DNA of 18,644 nt, taken from the NCBI GenBank assembly GCA_021790075.1, contig JAJYIN010000015.1:1-18644 (forward strand), given 5' to 3'. Shown one piece after another: positions 1 through 7,389 of this stretch. Within the stretch, counting starts at the first letter, position 1; every line of letters begins with the position of its first letter. The DNA comes from Actinomycetes bacterium (GTDB taxonomy: Bacteria > Actinomycetota > Thermoleophilia > BMS3ABIN01). Position numbers and translations under genes: made by a program. Under the pieces are notes generated by a model. It did no database searches. It saw nothing but the letters and a program-made list of their open reading frames with translations, and had not been told where the DNA came from.

Positions 1-2
1 GT

Positions 3-45
3 AAAAAGTCCTCGACGTACCTACAGGTACGACTGCGGGCTTTTT
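3..45. terminator. Bidirectional terminator-like hairpin
   Basis: An A5 tract (3-7) and a T5 tract (41-45) flank a hairpin whose core is CGTACC-TACA-GGTACG (16-31). The outer arms AAAAAGTCC and GGGCTTTTT also pair. The stem is followed by T's in either direction, so it could end transcripts entering from either side and insulate the formate dehydrogenase control region. Read from sequence only. Confidence 0.6.
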
Positions 46-199
46 CCTCCTGCGTCCTTGCCCATGGCCTTTTCGCTCGGCCTCGCAACGGCCAACCTTT
101 TGAGACAGATTCCAAGCTGCCCGGGGCCGGTAATGATCAGGGCCACCGGCTGCGGGCGACCCGGCATTTGGAGGTGATAGCGGCGGCGGATGACTGTTA

Positions 200-218
200 T
201 CAATTCCAATTCCCGTTG
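200..218 (+). repeat. Upstream direct repeat, copy 1
   Basis: TCAATTCCAATTCCCGTTG is repeated exactly at 262-280, a period of 62 bp or about six helical turns. Both copies continue into GAATTT, giving AATTC...GAATT inverted half-sites with 9-nt and 7-nt centres. The copy lies roughly 120-137 bp before the predicted transcription start of the formate dehydrogenase gene. It is probably a regulator-binding site; the regulator is unknown. Confidence 0.6.
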
Positions 219-261
219 AGCGAATTTCTCCTGAGCCTGGCGGCGCTCTCGCCGGCTGCTG

Positions 262-292
262 TCAATTCCAATTCCCGTTGTGAATTTCCGTT
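262..292 (+). repeat. Upstream direct repeat, copy 2, plus an adjacent related box
   Basis: The exact second copy of TCAATTCCAATTCCCGTTG occupies 262-280. A related box, AATTTCCGTT, follows at 283-292, and a weaker GATTTCCCGTA occurs at 327-337 over the -10 region. The cluster sits about 45-75 bp upstream of the predicted start site, a usual place for activator binding. Confidence 0.55.
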
Positions 293-301
293 ATGGGGCT
301 A

Positions 302-330
302 TTGCATTCAAGATGCGGCTTTGATAGATT
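302..330 (+). promoter_or_regulatory. Predicted promoter of the formate dehydrogenase operon
   Basis: TTGCAT (302-307) and TAGATT (325-330) are separated by 17 bp, an acceptable match to a housekeeping -35/-10 pair (4 of 6 bases at each). The predicted start near 337 falls directly before the first stem of the riboswitch at 339, which supports the assignment. Confidence 0.55.
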
Positions 331-338
331 TCCCGTAA

Positions 339-423
339 GGATGTGACTGGCGTTTAGTGGAGAACCACTCGGGAGCATCCCCGCTGGCGCTTGGCCAGCC
401 GATTGGCCGGACACGCCTGGGCC
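339..423 (+). promoter_or_regulatory. ZTP/ZMP riboswitch (pfl motif)
   Basis: The characteristic conserved blocks are present in order. P1 is GGAT (339-342) with ATCC (377-380). GTGACTGGCG lies at 343-352. P2 is AGTGG (356-360) with CCACT (365-369) around an AGAA loop. GGGAGC (371-376) follows, then a variable hairpin GCTGGC-GCTTG-GCCAGC (383-399), and the 3' block CGCCTGGGC (414-422), whose CGCC can form the pseudoknot with GGCG (349-352). This class binds ZMP/ZTP, which accumulates when 10-formyl-tetrahydrofolate is limiting, and usually turns on purine and one-carbon genes. Here it precedes a formate dehydrogenase. The match is to the motif as I remember it; no covariance search was possible. 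Confidence 0.9.
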
Positions 424-458
424 TTCCATTACGATCTGGATGGCGCGGGTGTTTTTTT
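411..458 (+). terminator. Riboswitch expression platform: intrinsic terminator
   Basis: ACAC...GCC-T-TCCA (411-430) can pair imperfectly with TGGA-T-GGC...GTGT (437-452), followed by seven T's (452-458). The 5' arm includes the riboswitch's conserved CGCCTGGGC, so ligand binding and terminator formation should be mutually exclusive. The expected logic is ON when ZMP/ZTP is present. Confidence 0.7.
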
Positions 459-505
459 ATCCCCGGATAAAGTCATCCACCTGTACCCGCACGCAGGAGG
501 AAAGA

Positions 506-3500
506 ATGGCCGACCAGTCAGACCTGGAACTTCTCCCCGAGGAAGAATCCCTCCTCTGGCTATCCATTGACGGGCACCACCTCGGCGCCGCGCCGGGGAC
601 CACCATTATGAAGGCCGCCCGCTCCCACGGCATCGAGATCCCGGGGCTCTGTCATGACCCGCGCCTGGAGCCGGCCGGCCGTTGCGGCCTCTGCGTCGTC
701 GAGGTCACCGGCGAGGGCCTGGTGCAGGCCTGCCAGACAATGGTCTATGCCGGCATGGAGGTCGTTACCCTGAGCCCTGAGATCGCCGAGGTGCGCCGGC
801 AGCGGCTCAATGATTTCCTGGCCGATCACAATGCCTACTGCGAGCCGCCCTGCCACCACGCCTGCCCGGCCGGCATCGACATCCCCGCCTATGTGGCGGC
901 GATCGCACGGGGTGACGATCCGGAGGCGGTCAGGATTATCAAGGAACGCCTGCCGCTACCGAGGATCATTGGCCGGGTGTGCCCGCGGCCCTGCGAGGAC
1001 GCCTGCCGCCGCTCTCAGGTCGATGGCCAGCCGGTTGCCATCTGCCAGCTGAAACGCTATGCCGGCGACCGGGCCGGCGCGGGCGGCGCCCTGGTCCGTG
1101 AAGAACCGGCCGCTGCGACCGGCAAGAAGATCGCCATCGTGGGCAGCGGCCCTGCCGGCCTTTCCGCCGCTTATTACCTGGCCCTGGATGGCCATCAGAC
1201 GGTCATTTTTGAAGCCGGTTCCCAGCCCGGCGGCATGATGCTGACCGGGATACCGCCGTACCGGCTTCCCCGTGACGTCATCACCGCAGAAATCGACGAC
1301 ATCCTCGACCTGGGGGTCGAACTGAGGCTGAACAGCCGCCTGGGCGCCAATTTTACCCTGGACAGCCTCGAGGCGGACGGGTTCGACGCCACTTTCCTGG
1401 CGATCGGCGCCCAGCGGGGTTCCACCGGCGGCATCGCCGGCGCCGAAGGGCAGGGCGTCTATTCGGCCGTGGAATTCCTGGCCAGAAGCAACGCGGGGGG
1501 CTGGGACCAGCCGCTGGGCCGTACGCTGGTTGTCGGCGGCGGCTTCACCGCCATGGACGCCGCCCGGTCGGCAGTGCGCCTCGGAGCCACGGAAGTGACC
1601 GTGGCCTACCGGCGCACCCGCGAGGAGATGCCTGCCACCAGCGATGAGGTCGAGGGGGCAGAACTGGAAGGGGTGAAGCTGGCGCTGCTCACGGCGCCGG
1701 TGTCCGTCTTGCGGGAAGGCGGCGCCCTGACCGGCGCTGTCTGCCAGAAAATGGAGCTGGGAGAGCCCGACCAGAGCGGAAGGCGGCGGCCGGAACCGGC
1801 TCAGGGCTCAGAGTTCAGTCTCGGCGCCGACACGATCATCATCGCCGTCGGCCAGGAGGTCGACACCGCCGGCCTGGAAGGGCTGGACCTCAAATGGGGA
1901 AATACCGTGGCAGTGGACCTCCTGACCCTGGCGACCGGAAGGGAAGGGGTTTTTGCCGGTGGCGACTGCCAGTCCGGCCCGGCGACCGTGGTCGAGGCCA
2001 TCGCTGCCGGCCGGAGGGCGGCCGTGGCCATCAGCGCCTACCTGAGCGGCGCCGACCCTGCCGAGGTCTGCGGCTCCGTCGCGGCCGGCCTCCTCAAGCG
2101 CAATCCCAAGCTGTTTGACATTGGCGCCAAGCCGCTTTCTGAGGAAAAAAGGCGGCCCATGCCGGAGCTGTCCGCAGCCGAGCGGCGGAACTTCAACGAG
2201 ATCGAGCTGGGCTTCTCTGATGAGGATGCCCGGGCCGAGGCCGCCCGCTGCATGCAATGCACCTGCCACGCCGCCGGCGCCTGCGATCTGCAGCGCCTTT
2301 CCATCCGCTACGGCGCCGGCACCACCGAGTTCAGGGGTCCCCAGGGAGAATATAGGCCGCTGCTGGCGTGCCCGGTCTTCGAGCTGGACCGCAAGCGCTG
2401 CATCAAATGCCACAAATGTGTCCGCATCTGCCATGAGGAAGTGCAGTACCACGTATATGACGTTGATCAAAGCGGGCACCCGGCCCTCAGCGGCGGCACC
2501 TACATGAACTCCGGCTGTGTCTTTTGCGGCTCCTGCCTCGATATCTGCCCCACCGGCGCCCTCGTCAATCTGCAGCTCAAGGAGAGCCGGTCCTGGGAGC
2601 TCGAGACGGTGCGGACCACCTGCCCCCTGTGCGGCACCGGCTGCAGTTTCGACCTCAACGTCAAGGACGGCAGAGTGGTGGGCGTGACCTCCACCCCGGA
2701 CGCCCCCGTCAACGGCCTCGCCCTCTGCGTCAAGGGGCGTTTCCATACGGACATGATCAATGACCCCGACCGGGTGACTGCGCCGCTGATCAGGAAGAAC
2801 GGCGGTTTTGAGGAGGCCACCTGGGAGGAAGCGCTCGACCTGGCGGCGGCGCGGCTGCTGGAGATCAGGGAGCGTGACGGGGCCGACGCCCTGGCGGCGC
2901 TCAGCTCGGCCCGTTGCACCAACGAGGAAAACTGGCTGATGCAAAAATTCATGCGGGCGGTGATCGGCACCAACAACATCGATCACTGCGCGCGAACCTG
3001 ACACGCTCCCACGGTGGCCGGTCTGGCCGCCTCATTCGGAAGCGGCGCCATGACCAATTCCATCAGCGAGGTCGGTTTTTACGACGCCCTGCTGATCATT
3101 GGCTCCAATACGACCGAAGCCCATCCGATCATCGGCGACAAGATGAAACGGGCAGCCCGGCGCGGCGCCCGGCTGATCGTCGCCGACCCCCGCCGCATCG
3201 AGCTGGTCGAATACGCCGAGGTCTGGCTGCGCCTGAGGCCGGGCACCAACACGGCGCTCATCAACGGCCTCATCAACATCATCATCAATGAAGGATGGGC
3301 GGACCGGAAGTTCATGGAGCAGTACTGCGAGGGCTATGACGATCTCTGGGAGGTCGTCAGGGAATATCCTCCGGACCGCGTGAGCGCCATCACCGGCGTT
3401 CCCGCAGACCGGCTCCATGCCGCCGCGGAGATCTACGCCAGGACGAAGAGGGCGGGCATCTTTTACACGCTCGGCATCACCGAGCACACCACCGGCACGG

Positions 3501-4624
3501 CCAATGTCATGAACCTGGCCAACCTGGCGATGGTGACCGGCCACGTCGGCGTCAGGCATTCCGGCGTCAACCCGCTGCGGGGACAGAACAACGTCCAGGG
3601 AGCCTGCGACATGGGAGCGCTGCCCGATCTGTTCTCTGGATACAAAACGGTCGCCAAGTCAAGCAACGTCGAGATGTTCTCCGAGGGATGGGGAACCCGG
3701 TTGAGCGGCCGGCTGGGCCTGCGCATCCCCGAGATGTTCGAAGAAGCCCTGAGCGGCAACCTCAAGGCCATGTATGTCATGGGCGAGGACCCCGTGCTCA
3801 CTGACCCTGACTCCAGTCACGTCCGCCGGGCGCTGGGAAGCCTCGAGTTCCTGGTGGTGCAGGACCTGGTCATGACCGAGACGGCCAGGTACGCGGACGT
3901 GTTCCTGCCGGCCGCCTGTTATGCCGAAAAGGACGGCACCTTCACCAATACGGAGCGGCGGGTGCAGCGGGTGCGCAAGGCGGTGGAGCCGCCGGGCCAG
4001 AGCCGGCCGGACTGGGAGATCATCTGCGACCTCTCCCGCCGCATGGGATATGACATGAGCTATGACTCCCCGGAAGAGGTGTTTGAGGAGATCCGCACCC
4101 TGACGCCCGCTTACGCCGGCATGACCTACAAGCGCCTGGCCATCGCCGGCCTCCAATGGCCCTGTCCCGACATCGACCATCCCGGCACCCGCTACCTGCA
4201 TTCCAGCGGGTTCCCGCGGGGCAAAGGGCTGCTGCAGGGAATCGAATACGAGGCGCCGGCGGAGCTCACCGACGAAGAGTACCCCATGATCCTGACCACC
4301 GGGCGGAGGCTGTTTCACTACAACGTTTCGACCAGGTACTCAAACAGCCTCGACAGCCTCATGCCGACCGAGCTGGCGGAGGTCAATCCGGCCGACGCGG
4401 CCCGTCTCGGCCTCCAGGACCGGCAGCGGGCGCGGATAACGTCGCGGCGGGGCTCGCTGGTGACCGGCATCAGGATCACCGGCAGGGTGCCGGAAGGCGT
4501 CGTCTTCATGTCCTTCCATTACCGGGAAACTCCGGTCAACGAGCTGACGAATTCCGCCTATGACCCGATCTCCAAGACGGCTGAGTACAAGGTTTGCGCC
4601 GTCCGGATCGAGAAGGCGAAGTAA
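506..4624 (+). CDS. fdhA: Selenocysteine formate dehydrogenase, alpha subunit fused to a GltD/NfnB-like NAD(P)H module
   Basis: This is one 1372-residue protein read through UGA at 2999-3001 as Sec832; treating that UGA as a stop would split the gene. Domains in order: NuoG-like 2Fe-2S (C49, C60, C63, C76); a GltD/NfnB-like module with a Cys-rich N-part (C112-C167), FAD site GSGPAG (213-218) and NAD(P) site GGGFTAMDAAR (344-354); two 4Fe-4S motifs (C632/635/638/642 and C671/674/677/681); and a molybdopterin oxidoreductase with cluster CPLCGTGC (706-713, C741), active-site CARTUH and the C-terminal cofactor-binding domain. YRR at 368-370 suggests NADPH. The enzyme interconverts formate and CO2 and needs no separate diaphorase. 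The start is ATG506, because AGGAGG lies at 495-500; an upstream in-frame ATG at 440 lies inside the terminator. The ZTP riboswitch points to CO2 reduction for one-carbon supply. Confidence 0.93.
2999..3031 (+). promoter_or_regulatory. Sec UGA codon and SECIS element of fdhA
   Basis: The UGA is followed after 11 nt by GGTGGCC (3013-3019), loop GGTCT (3020-3024) and GGCCGCC (3025-3031), a 7-bp stem with one U-G pair. The E. coli fdhF SECIS, as I recall it, has the same 11-nt spacing, the same GGUCU loop and U at position 17 from the UGA; all three are matched here. It would recruit SelB carrying Sec-tRNA. The selA/selB/selC/selD genes are not in this window. Confidence 0.93.
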
Positions 4625-5037
4625 TGAACCGGGCTACCGCGCTGAGCGGCGCGCGCAAAGGCACGCGCGGCCGCAAAGACGGCCGGCGGGGCCGGATGAC
4701 GATCCGGTCCAAGGTCTGGATCGAGGTCGACGGTGAGCCGGTGTTCAGCAAGGGGCGGGAGATGCTCTTCCTTGCCATCGACGAGTACGGCTCCATCAAC
4801 CGGGCCGCCCGGGAGATGGGCATCCCTTACCGGCGGGCCTGGGGTTACATCAAGGCGATGGAAGAGCGGCTGCGGGTGCCGCTGGTGGAGACCTCCAAAG
4901 GAGGGGCCGGCGGCGGCGGCGCCCGGTTGACCGGGGAGGCGAGGGAACTGCTGGCCCGCTTCGGGCGCTTGGAACAGGGGATCGACAAACTGGTGGACGA
5001 ACGCTTTGACAGGATGTTTGGAAATGAGAAAAAATAG
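4624..5037 (+). CDS. modE: ModE-type winged-helix regulator, DNA-binding domain only
   Basis: A 137-residue LysR/ModE-type helix-turn-helix protein. The core runs from MTIRSKVWIEVDGEPVFSKG (25-44) through the recognition region EYGSINRAAREMGIPYRRAW (54-73) to ETSKGGAGGGGARLT (89-103), the usual ModE wing. It lacks the C-terminal molbindin domains of full-length ModE (about 260 residues), so it may not sense molybdate itself. ATG4624 overlaps the fdhA stop (TAATG), implying coupling. A second in-frame ATG at 4696 would remove a basic, low-complexity 24-residue N-terminus and is a real alternative. Sitting between fdhA and modABC, it most likely controls molybdate uptake or molybdoenzyme genes. 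Confidence 0.85.
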   Translation: MNRATALSGARKGTRGRKDGRRGRMTIRSKVWIEVDGEPVFSKGREMLFLAIDEYGSINRAAREMGIPYRRAWGYIKAMEERLRVPLVETSKGGAGGGGARLTGEARELLARFGRLEQGIDKLVDERFDRMFGNEKK

Positions 5038-5060
5038 TGGGTGTTTTTTTGAGAAACGTT

Positions 5061-5873
5061 ATGCGGTTCAGACACAACGAACATATCAAATACGTGCCGG
5101 CCGCCGTTCTGCTGGCAGTGACCGTGTTGTGGGCAGCGGCCTGCGGCGCCGGCGCGGTGCCGGCCGGAACCGCCAACCGCCGGATTACGGTATCGGCGGC
5201 CGCCAGCCTCCAGGACGTCTTCTCGCAGCTGGGCAAGGAGTTTGAGAACCGCCACCCCGGGGTGGAAGTGGACTTCAACTTCGGCGCCTCCGGGGATCTC
5301 GAGCAGCAGATCAGGAGCGGCGCGCCGGTCGATGTGTTTGCTTCCGCTTCCACCAGGGAGATGGACGACCTCGAGCAGCAGGGGCTTATCATCAACGAGA
5401 CGCTGATCAGGCCGTTCAGCAACAGTGTCGTCCTGGTGGTGCCGGCGCCGGCGGGGGCCGGAATCGCTTCCTTCGGCGATCTTGCCGGAGGCGGCGTGAC
5501 CAGGATCGCCATCGGCAGCCCGGATACGGTCCCCGCAGGGAGATACGCCCGGGATACTTTGACATATTTCAAGCTCTGGGACGGGCTTCAGCCCAAACTG
5601 GTGTATGGCGCGAACGTGCGGCAGGTGCTTGATTACGTGGCCCGGGGAGAGGTGGACGCGGGCATCGTCTACGCCACCGACGCCGAACTGCGGTCCGGCG
5701 AGGTCAGGACCGTGGCGACGGCGCCCGCCGCCAGCCACGCTCCCGTCGTCTATCCGATGGCGGCGGTGAAAGGCGCGCGGGATGAAGACCTGGCGCGGCA
5801 GTTCCTCGATTACGTCGCTTCGCCGGATGCCCGCCCTGTCTTTGAAAAGTTCGGCTTCGGAGCCGCGCCGTGA
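5061..5873 (+). CDS. modA: Molybdate ABC transporter substrate-binding lipoprotein ModA
   Basis: A 270-residue extracellular molybdate-binding protein. It has a basic N-terminus, a hydrophobic segment (about 11-27) and a lipobox-like AAAC ending at C28, then the ModA opening ITVSAAASLQDVFSQLGKEFE. Further ModA-like stretches are FNFGASGDLEQQIRSGAPVDVFASAS, which includes oxyanion-contacting Ser positions, and ARGEVDAGIVYATDA near the C-terminus. A GTG at 5037, overlapping the modE stop, would add eight residues. I prefer ATG5061 because it gives a more normal signal peptide, but neither start has a strong ribosome-binding site. The 3' end overlaps modB by 4 nt (GTGA). It would deliver molybdate, and perhaps tungstate, for the cofactor of the upstream formate dehydrogenase. 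Confidence 0.93.
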   Translation: MRFRHNEHIKYVPAAVLLAVTVLWAAACGAGAVPAGTANRRITVSAAASLQDVFSQLGKEFENRHPGVEVDFNFGASGDLEQQIRSGAPVDVFASASTREMDDLEQQGLIINETLIRPFSNSVVLVVPAPAGAGIASFGDLAGGGVTRIAIGSPDTVPAGRYARDTLTYFKLWDGLQPKLVYGANVRQVLDYVARGEVDAGIVYATDAELRSGEVRTVATAPAASHAPVVYPMAAVKGARDEDLARQFLDYVASPDARPVFEKFGFGAAP

Positions 5874-6526
5874 CCCTGTTTGCCATCAGGCTCTCCCTGC
5901 AGGTGGCGGTCACCGCCACCTGCCTGATAGTGCCGGTGGGAATCTTCCTTGCCTATTTGCTGGCCCGCGGGAAGTTCAGGGGGAAGGAACTGCTGGACGT
6001 GCTGCTGACGCTGCCCCTGGTCCTGCCGCCGACCGTGACCGGTTTCTACCTGGTAGTCGTACTCGGGCGCAACGGCGTCATCGGCTCGCCTATCCACGCC
6101 CTCACCGGCTGGGACATCATGTTCACCTGGGAAGCGGCGGTGCTGGCTTCTTTCATCGTGGCGATGCCGCTGATGGTGAAGACGGCCCGGGCCGCCTTCG
6201 AGTCGGTCGACCGGCAGCTGCTGGACGTTTCCGCCACGCTGGGACACTCGGAACTGACCACCTTGCTCCGGGTGCTGCTGCCGCTGTCCCGCAAGGGGCT
6301 TATCGCCGGCGCCTCGCTGGCCTTTGCCCGGGCGCTGGGCGAGTTCGGGGCGACCCTGATGCTGGCGGGGAACATCCCCGGCAAGACCAGCACCGCGCCC
6401 CTGGCGATATACAACTTCGCCAGCAACGGCGACTGGTCGGCGGCCAACGGCCTGGTCCTGCTGTTCACGTTGATATCCGGCCTCTTCCTTTATATTGCCA
6501 ACCGTTACAGCCGGCGGTTGATCTGA
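5870..6526 (+). CDS. modB: Molybdate ABC transporter permease ModB
   Basis: A 218-residue inner-membrane permease of the usual ModB length. It has several hydrophobic helices and the family stretch LLTLPLVLPPTVTGFYLVV. The cytoplasmic EAA-type loop SATLGHSELTTLLRVLLPLSRKGLIAGASLAFARALGEFGATLM docks the ATPase. It starts with GTG overlapping the modA stop and ends TGATG, overlapping the ModC start, so the three transporter genes are translationally linked. It forms the channel of ModABC and passes molybdate from ModA to the cytoplasm. Confidence 0.95.
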   Translation: MTLFAIRLSLQVAVTATCLIVPVGIFLAYLLARGKFRGKELLDVLLTLPLVLPPTVTGFYLVVVLGRNGVIGSPIHALTGWDIMFTWEAAVLASFIVAMPLMVKTARAAFESVDRQLLDVSATLGHSELTTLLRVLLPLSRKGLIAGASLAFARALGEFGATLMLAGNIPGKTSTAPLAIYNFASNGDWSAANGLVLLFTLISGLFLYIANRYSRRLI

Positions 6527-7389
6527 TGGGAATCTCGCTGACACTGAAAAAGCAGATCGGCCGCTTCGCCCTCGACGTCAGCTGGGAGGCCGGCGATGAG
6601 CTGGTGGCGCTCTTCGGCTTCTCCGGCGCGGGAAAGAGCCTGACTCTCAGGCTGATTGCCGGCCTGATGCGGCCTGACGCCGGCAGGGTGCAGGTGGGCG
6701 GCGCGCCGTTCTTTGACAGCGCCGCCGGCATCGACGTCAGGGCCCGGGACCGGCGCCTGGGCATCGTCTTCCAGGACTATGCCCTCTTCCCGCATATGAC
6801 CGTGGAGAAGAACATTGCCTACGGGCTGAACGGTTCCGGGGCCGGCGAGCGGAAGCGCTTGGTGGGAGAGATGATGGCGCGCTTCCGGCTGGACGGCCTC
6901 GAACGGGCCATGCCTTCCGAGATATCCGGCGGCCAAAAGCAAAGGGTCGCCCTGGCCAGGGCGCTTATCGGCAGGCCGGCGCTGCTGATGCTGGACGAGC
7001 CCTTTTCGGCGCTGGACCGGCCGATCCGGCTTCAGATGCGGGAGGTGATCCGGGAGGTCCGCTCCGCATTCGGGATCCCCCTGGTGCTGGTCACCCATGA
7101 TTTCTCCGAGGTCGAGAGCCTGGCCGACCGGGTAATAGTGTATGCCGGCGGCAGGGTGGTCCAGACCGGCGCCCCTGCTGAGGTCCGGGCCCGCCCGGCC
7201 GGCGCGCAGGTGCGGGAATTACTGGGAACCGGCCGCGGGCCGGCAGGGGATGGGGTGGCCGCAGCGGATGGAGCGGCTGCAGAGGCAGGAGCAGCCGCAG
7301 TAGCCGGCGCGGCCGCAGCGGCCGGAACCCATCATTCAGGTGAACATCAACTGGAAACAGTACTGAGCCAGGGAGAGAGCCATGTGTGA
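6526..7389 (+). CDS. modC: Molybdate ABC transporter ATPase ModC, lacking the molbindin domain
   Basis: A 287-residue ABC ATPase: Walker A GFSGAGKS (31-38), Q-loop FQDYALFPH (82-90), signature ISGGQKQR (133-140), Walker B LLMLDEPFSALD (153-164) and switch His in VTHD (189-192). It energises ModAB. Typical ModC proteins run to about 350 residues with a C-terminal TOBE/molbindin domain used for trans-inhibition. Here the ATPase domain ends near residue 235 and is followed by an Ala-rich, low-complexity tail (about 239-268) and a short polar end. Molybdate feedback through ModC is therefore probably absent. ATG6526 overlaps the modB stop by 1 nt, and the 3' end overlaps the next gene by 8 nt. 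Confidence 0.93.
   Translation: MGISLTLKKQIGRFALDVSWEAGDELVALFGFSGAGKSLTLRLIAGLMRPDAGRVQVGGAPFFDSAAGIDVRARDRRLGIVFQDYALFPHMTVEKNIAYGLNGSGAGERKRLVGEMMARFRLDGLERAMPSEISGGQKQRVALARALIGRPALLMLDEPFSALDRPIRLQMREVIREVRSAFGIPLVLVTHDFSEVESLADRVIVYAGGRVVQTGAPAEVRARPAGAQVRELLGTGRGPAGDGVAAADGAAAEAGAAAVAGAAAAAGTHHSGEHQLETVLSQGESHV

Larger units (their letters stand above)
46..301. other. Non-coding upstream region of the formate dehydrogenase gene
   Basis: No gene could be supported here. A minus-strand frame (209 to 21, TTG start, 62 codons) is open but has no recognisable motif or ribosome-binding site and stops inside the terminator hairpin. The only visible structure is the repeated AATTYCCGTT boxes in the right half, listed separately. 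Confidence 0.5.

Noticed and set aside
21..209. Minus-strand gene of 62 codons
   Set aside because: TTG start, no ribosome-binding site, no recognisable motif, and it stops within the terminator hairpin and overlaps the repeat region.
200..292. Short CRISPR array
   Set aside because: Only two exact 19-bp copies with a 43-bp interval, no third unit at the expected place and no cas gene in view; the position before a promoter fits binding sites better.
440..505. ATG440 as the start of fdhA
   Set aside because: It lies inside the riboswitch terminator, has no ribosome-binding site and adds a non-homologous stretch; ATG506 has AGGAGG at ideal spacing.
2999..3001. UGA as a true stop splitting the formate dehydrogenase into two genes
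   Set aside because: The residues on both sides form the continuous FDH active site (CARTUHAPTVAGL), the frame is kept to 4624, and a near-exact fdhF-type SECIS follows.
1808..3004. Long minus-strand open frames opposite fdhA, and similar long frames opposite ligA, modA/modB and the kinase
   Set aside because: They lie entirely within strongly supported genes and reflect the GC-rich codon bias; no motif or start signal supports them.
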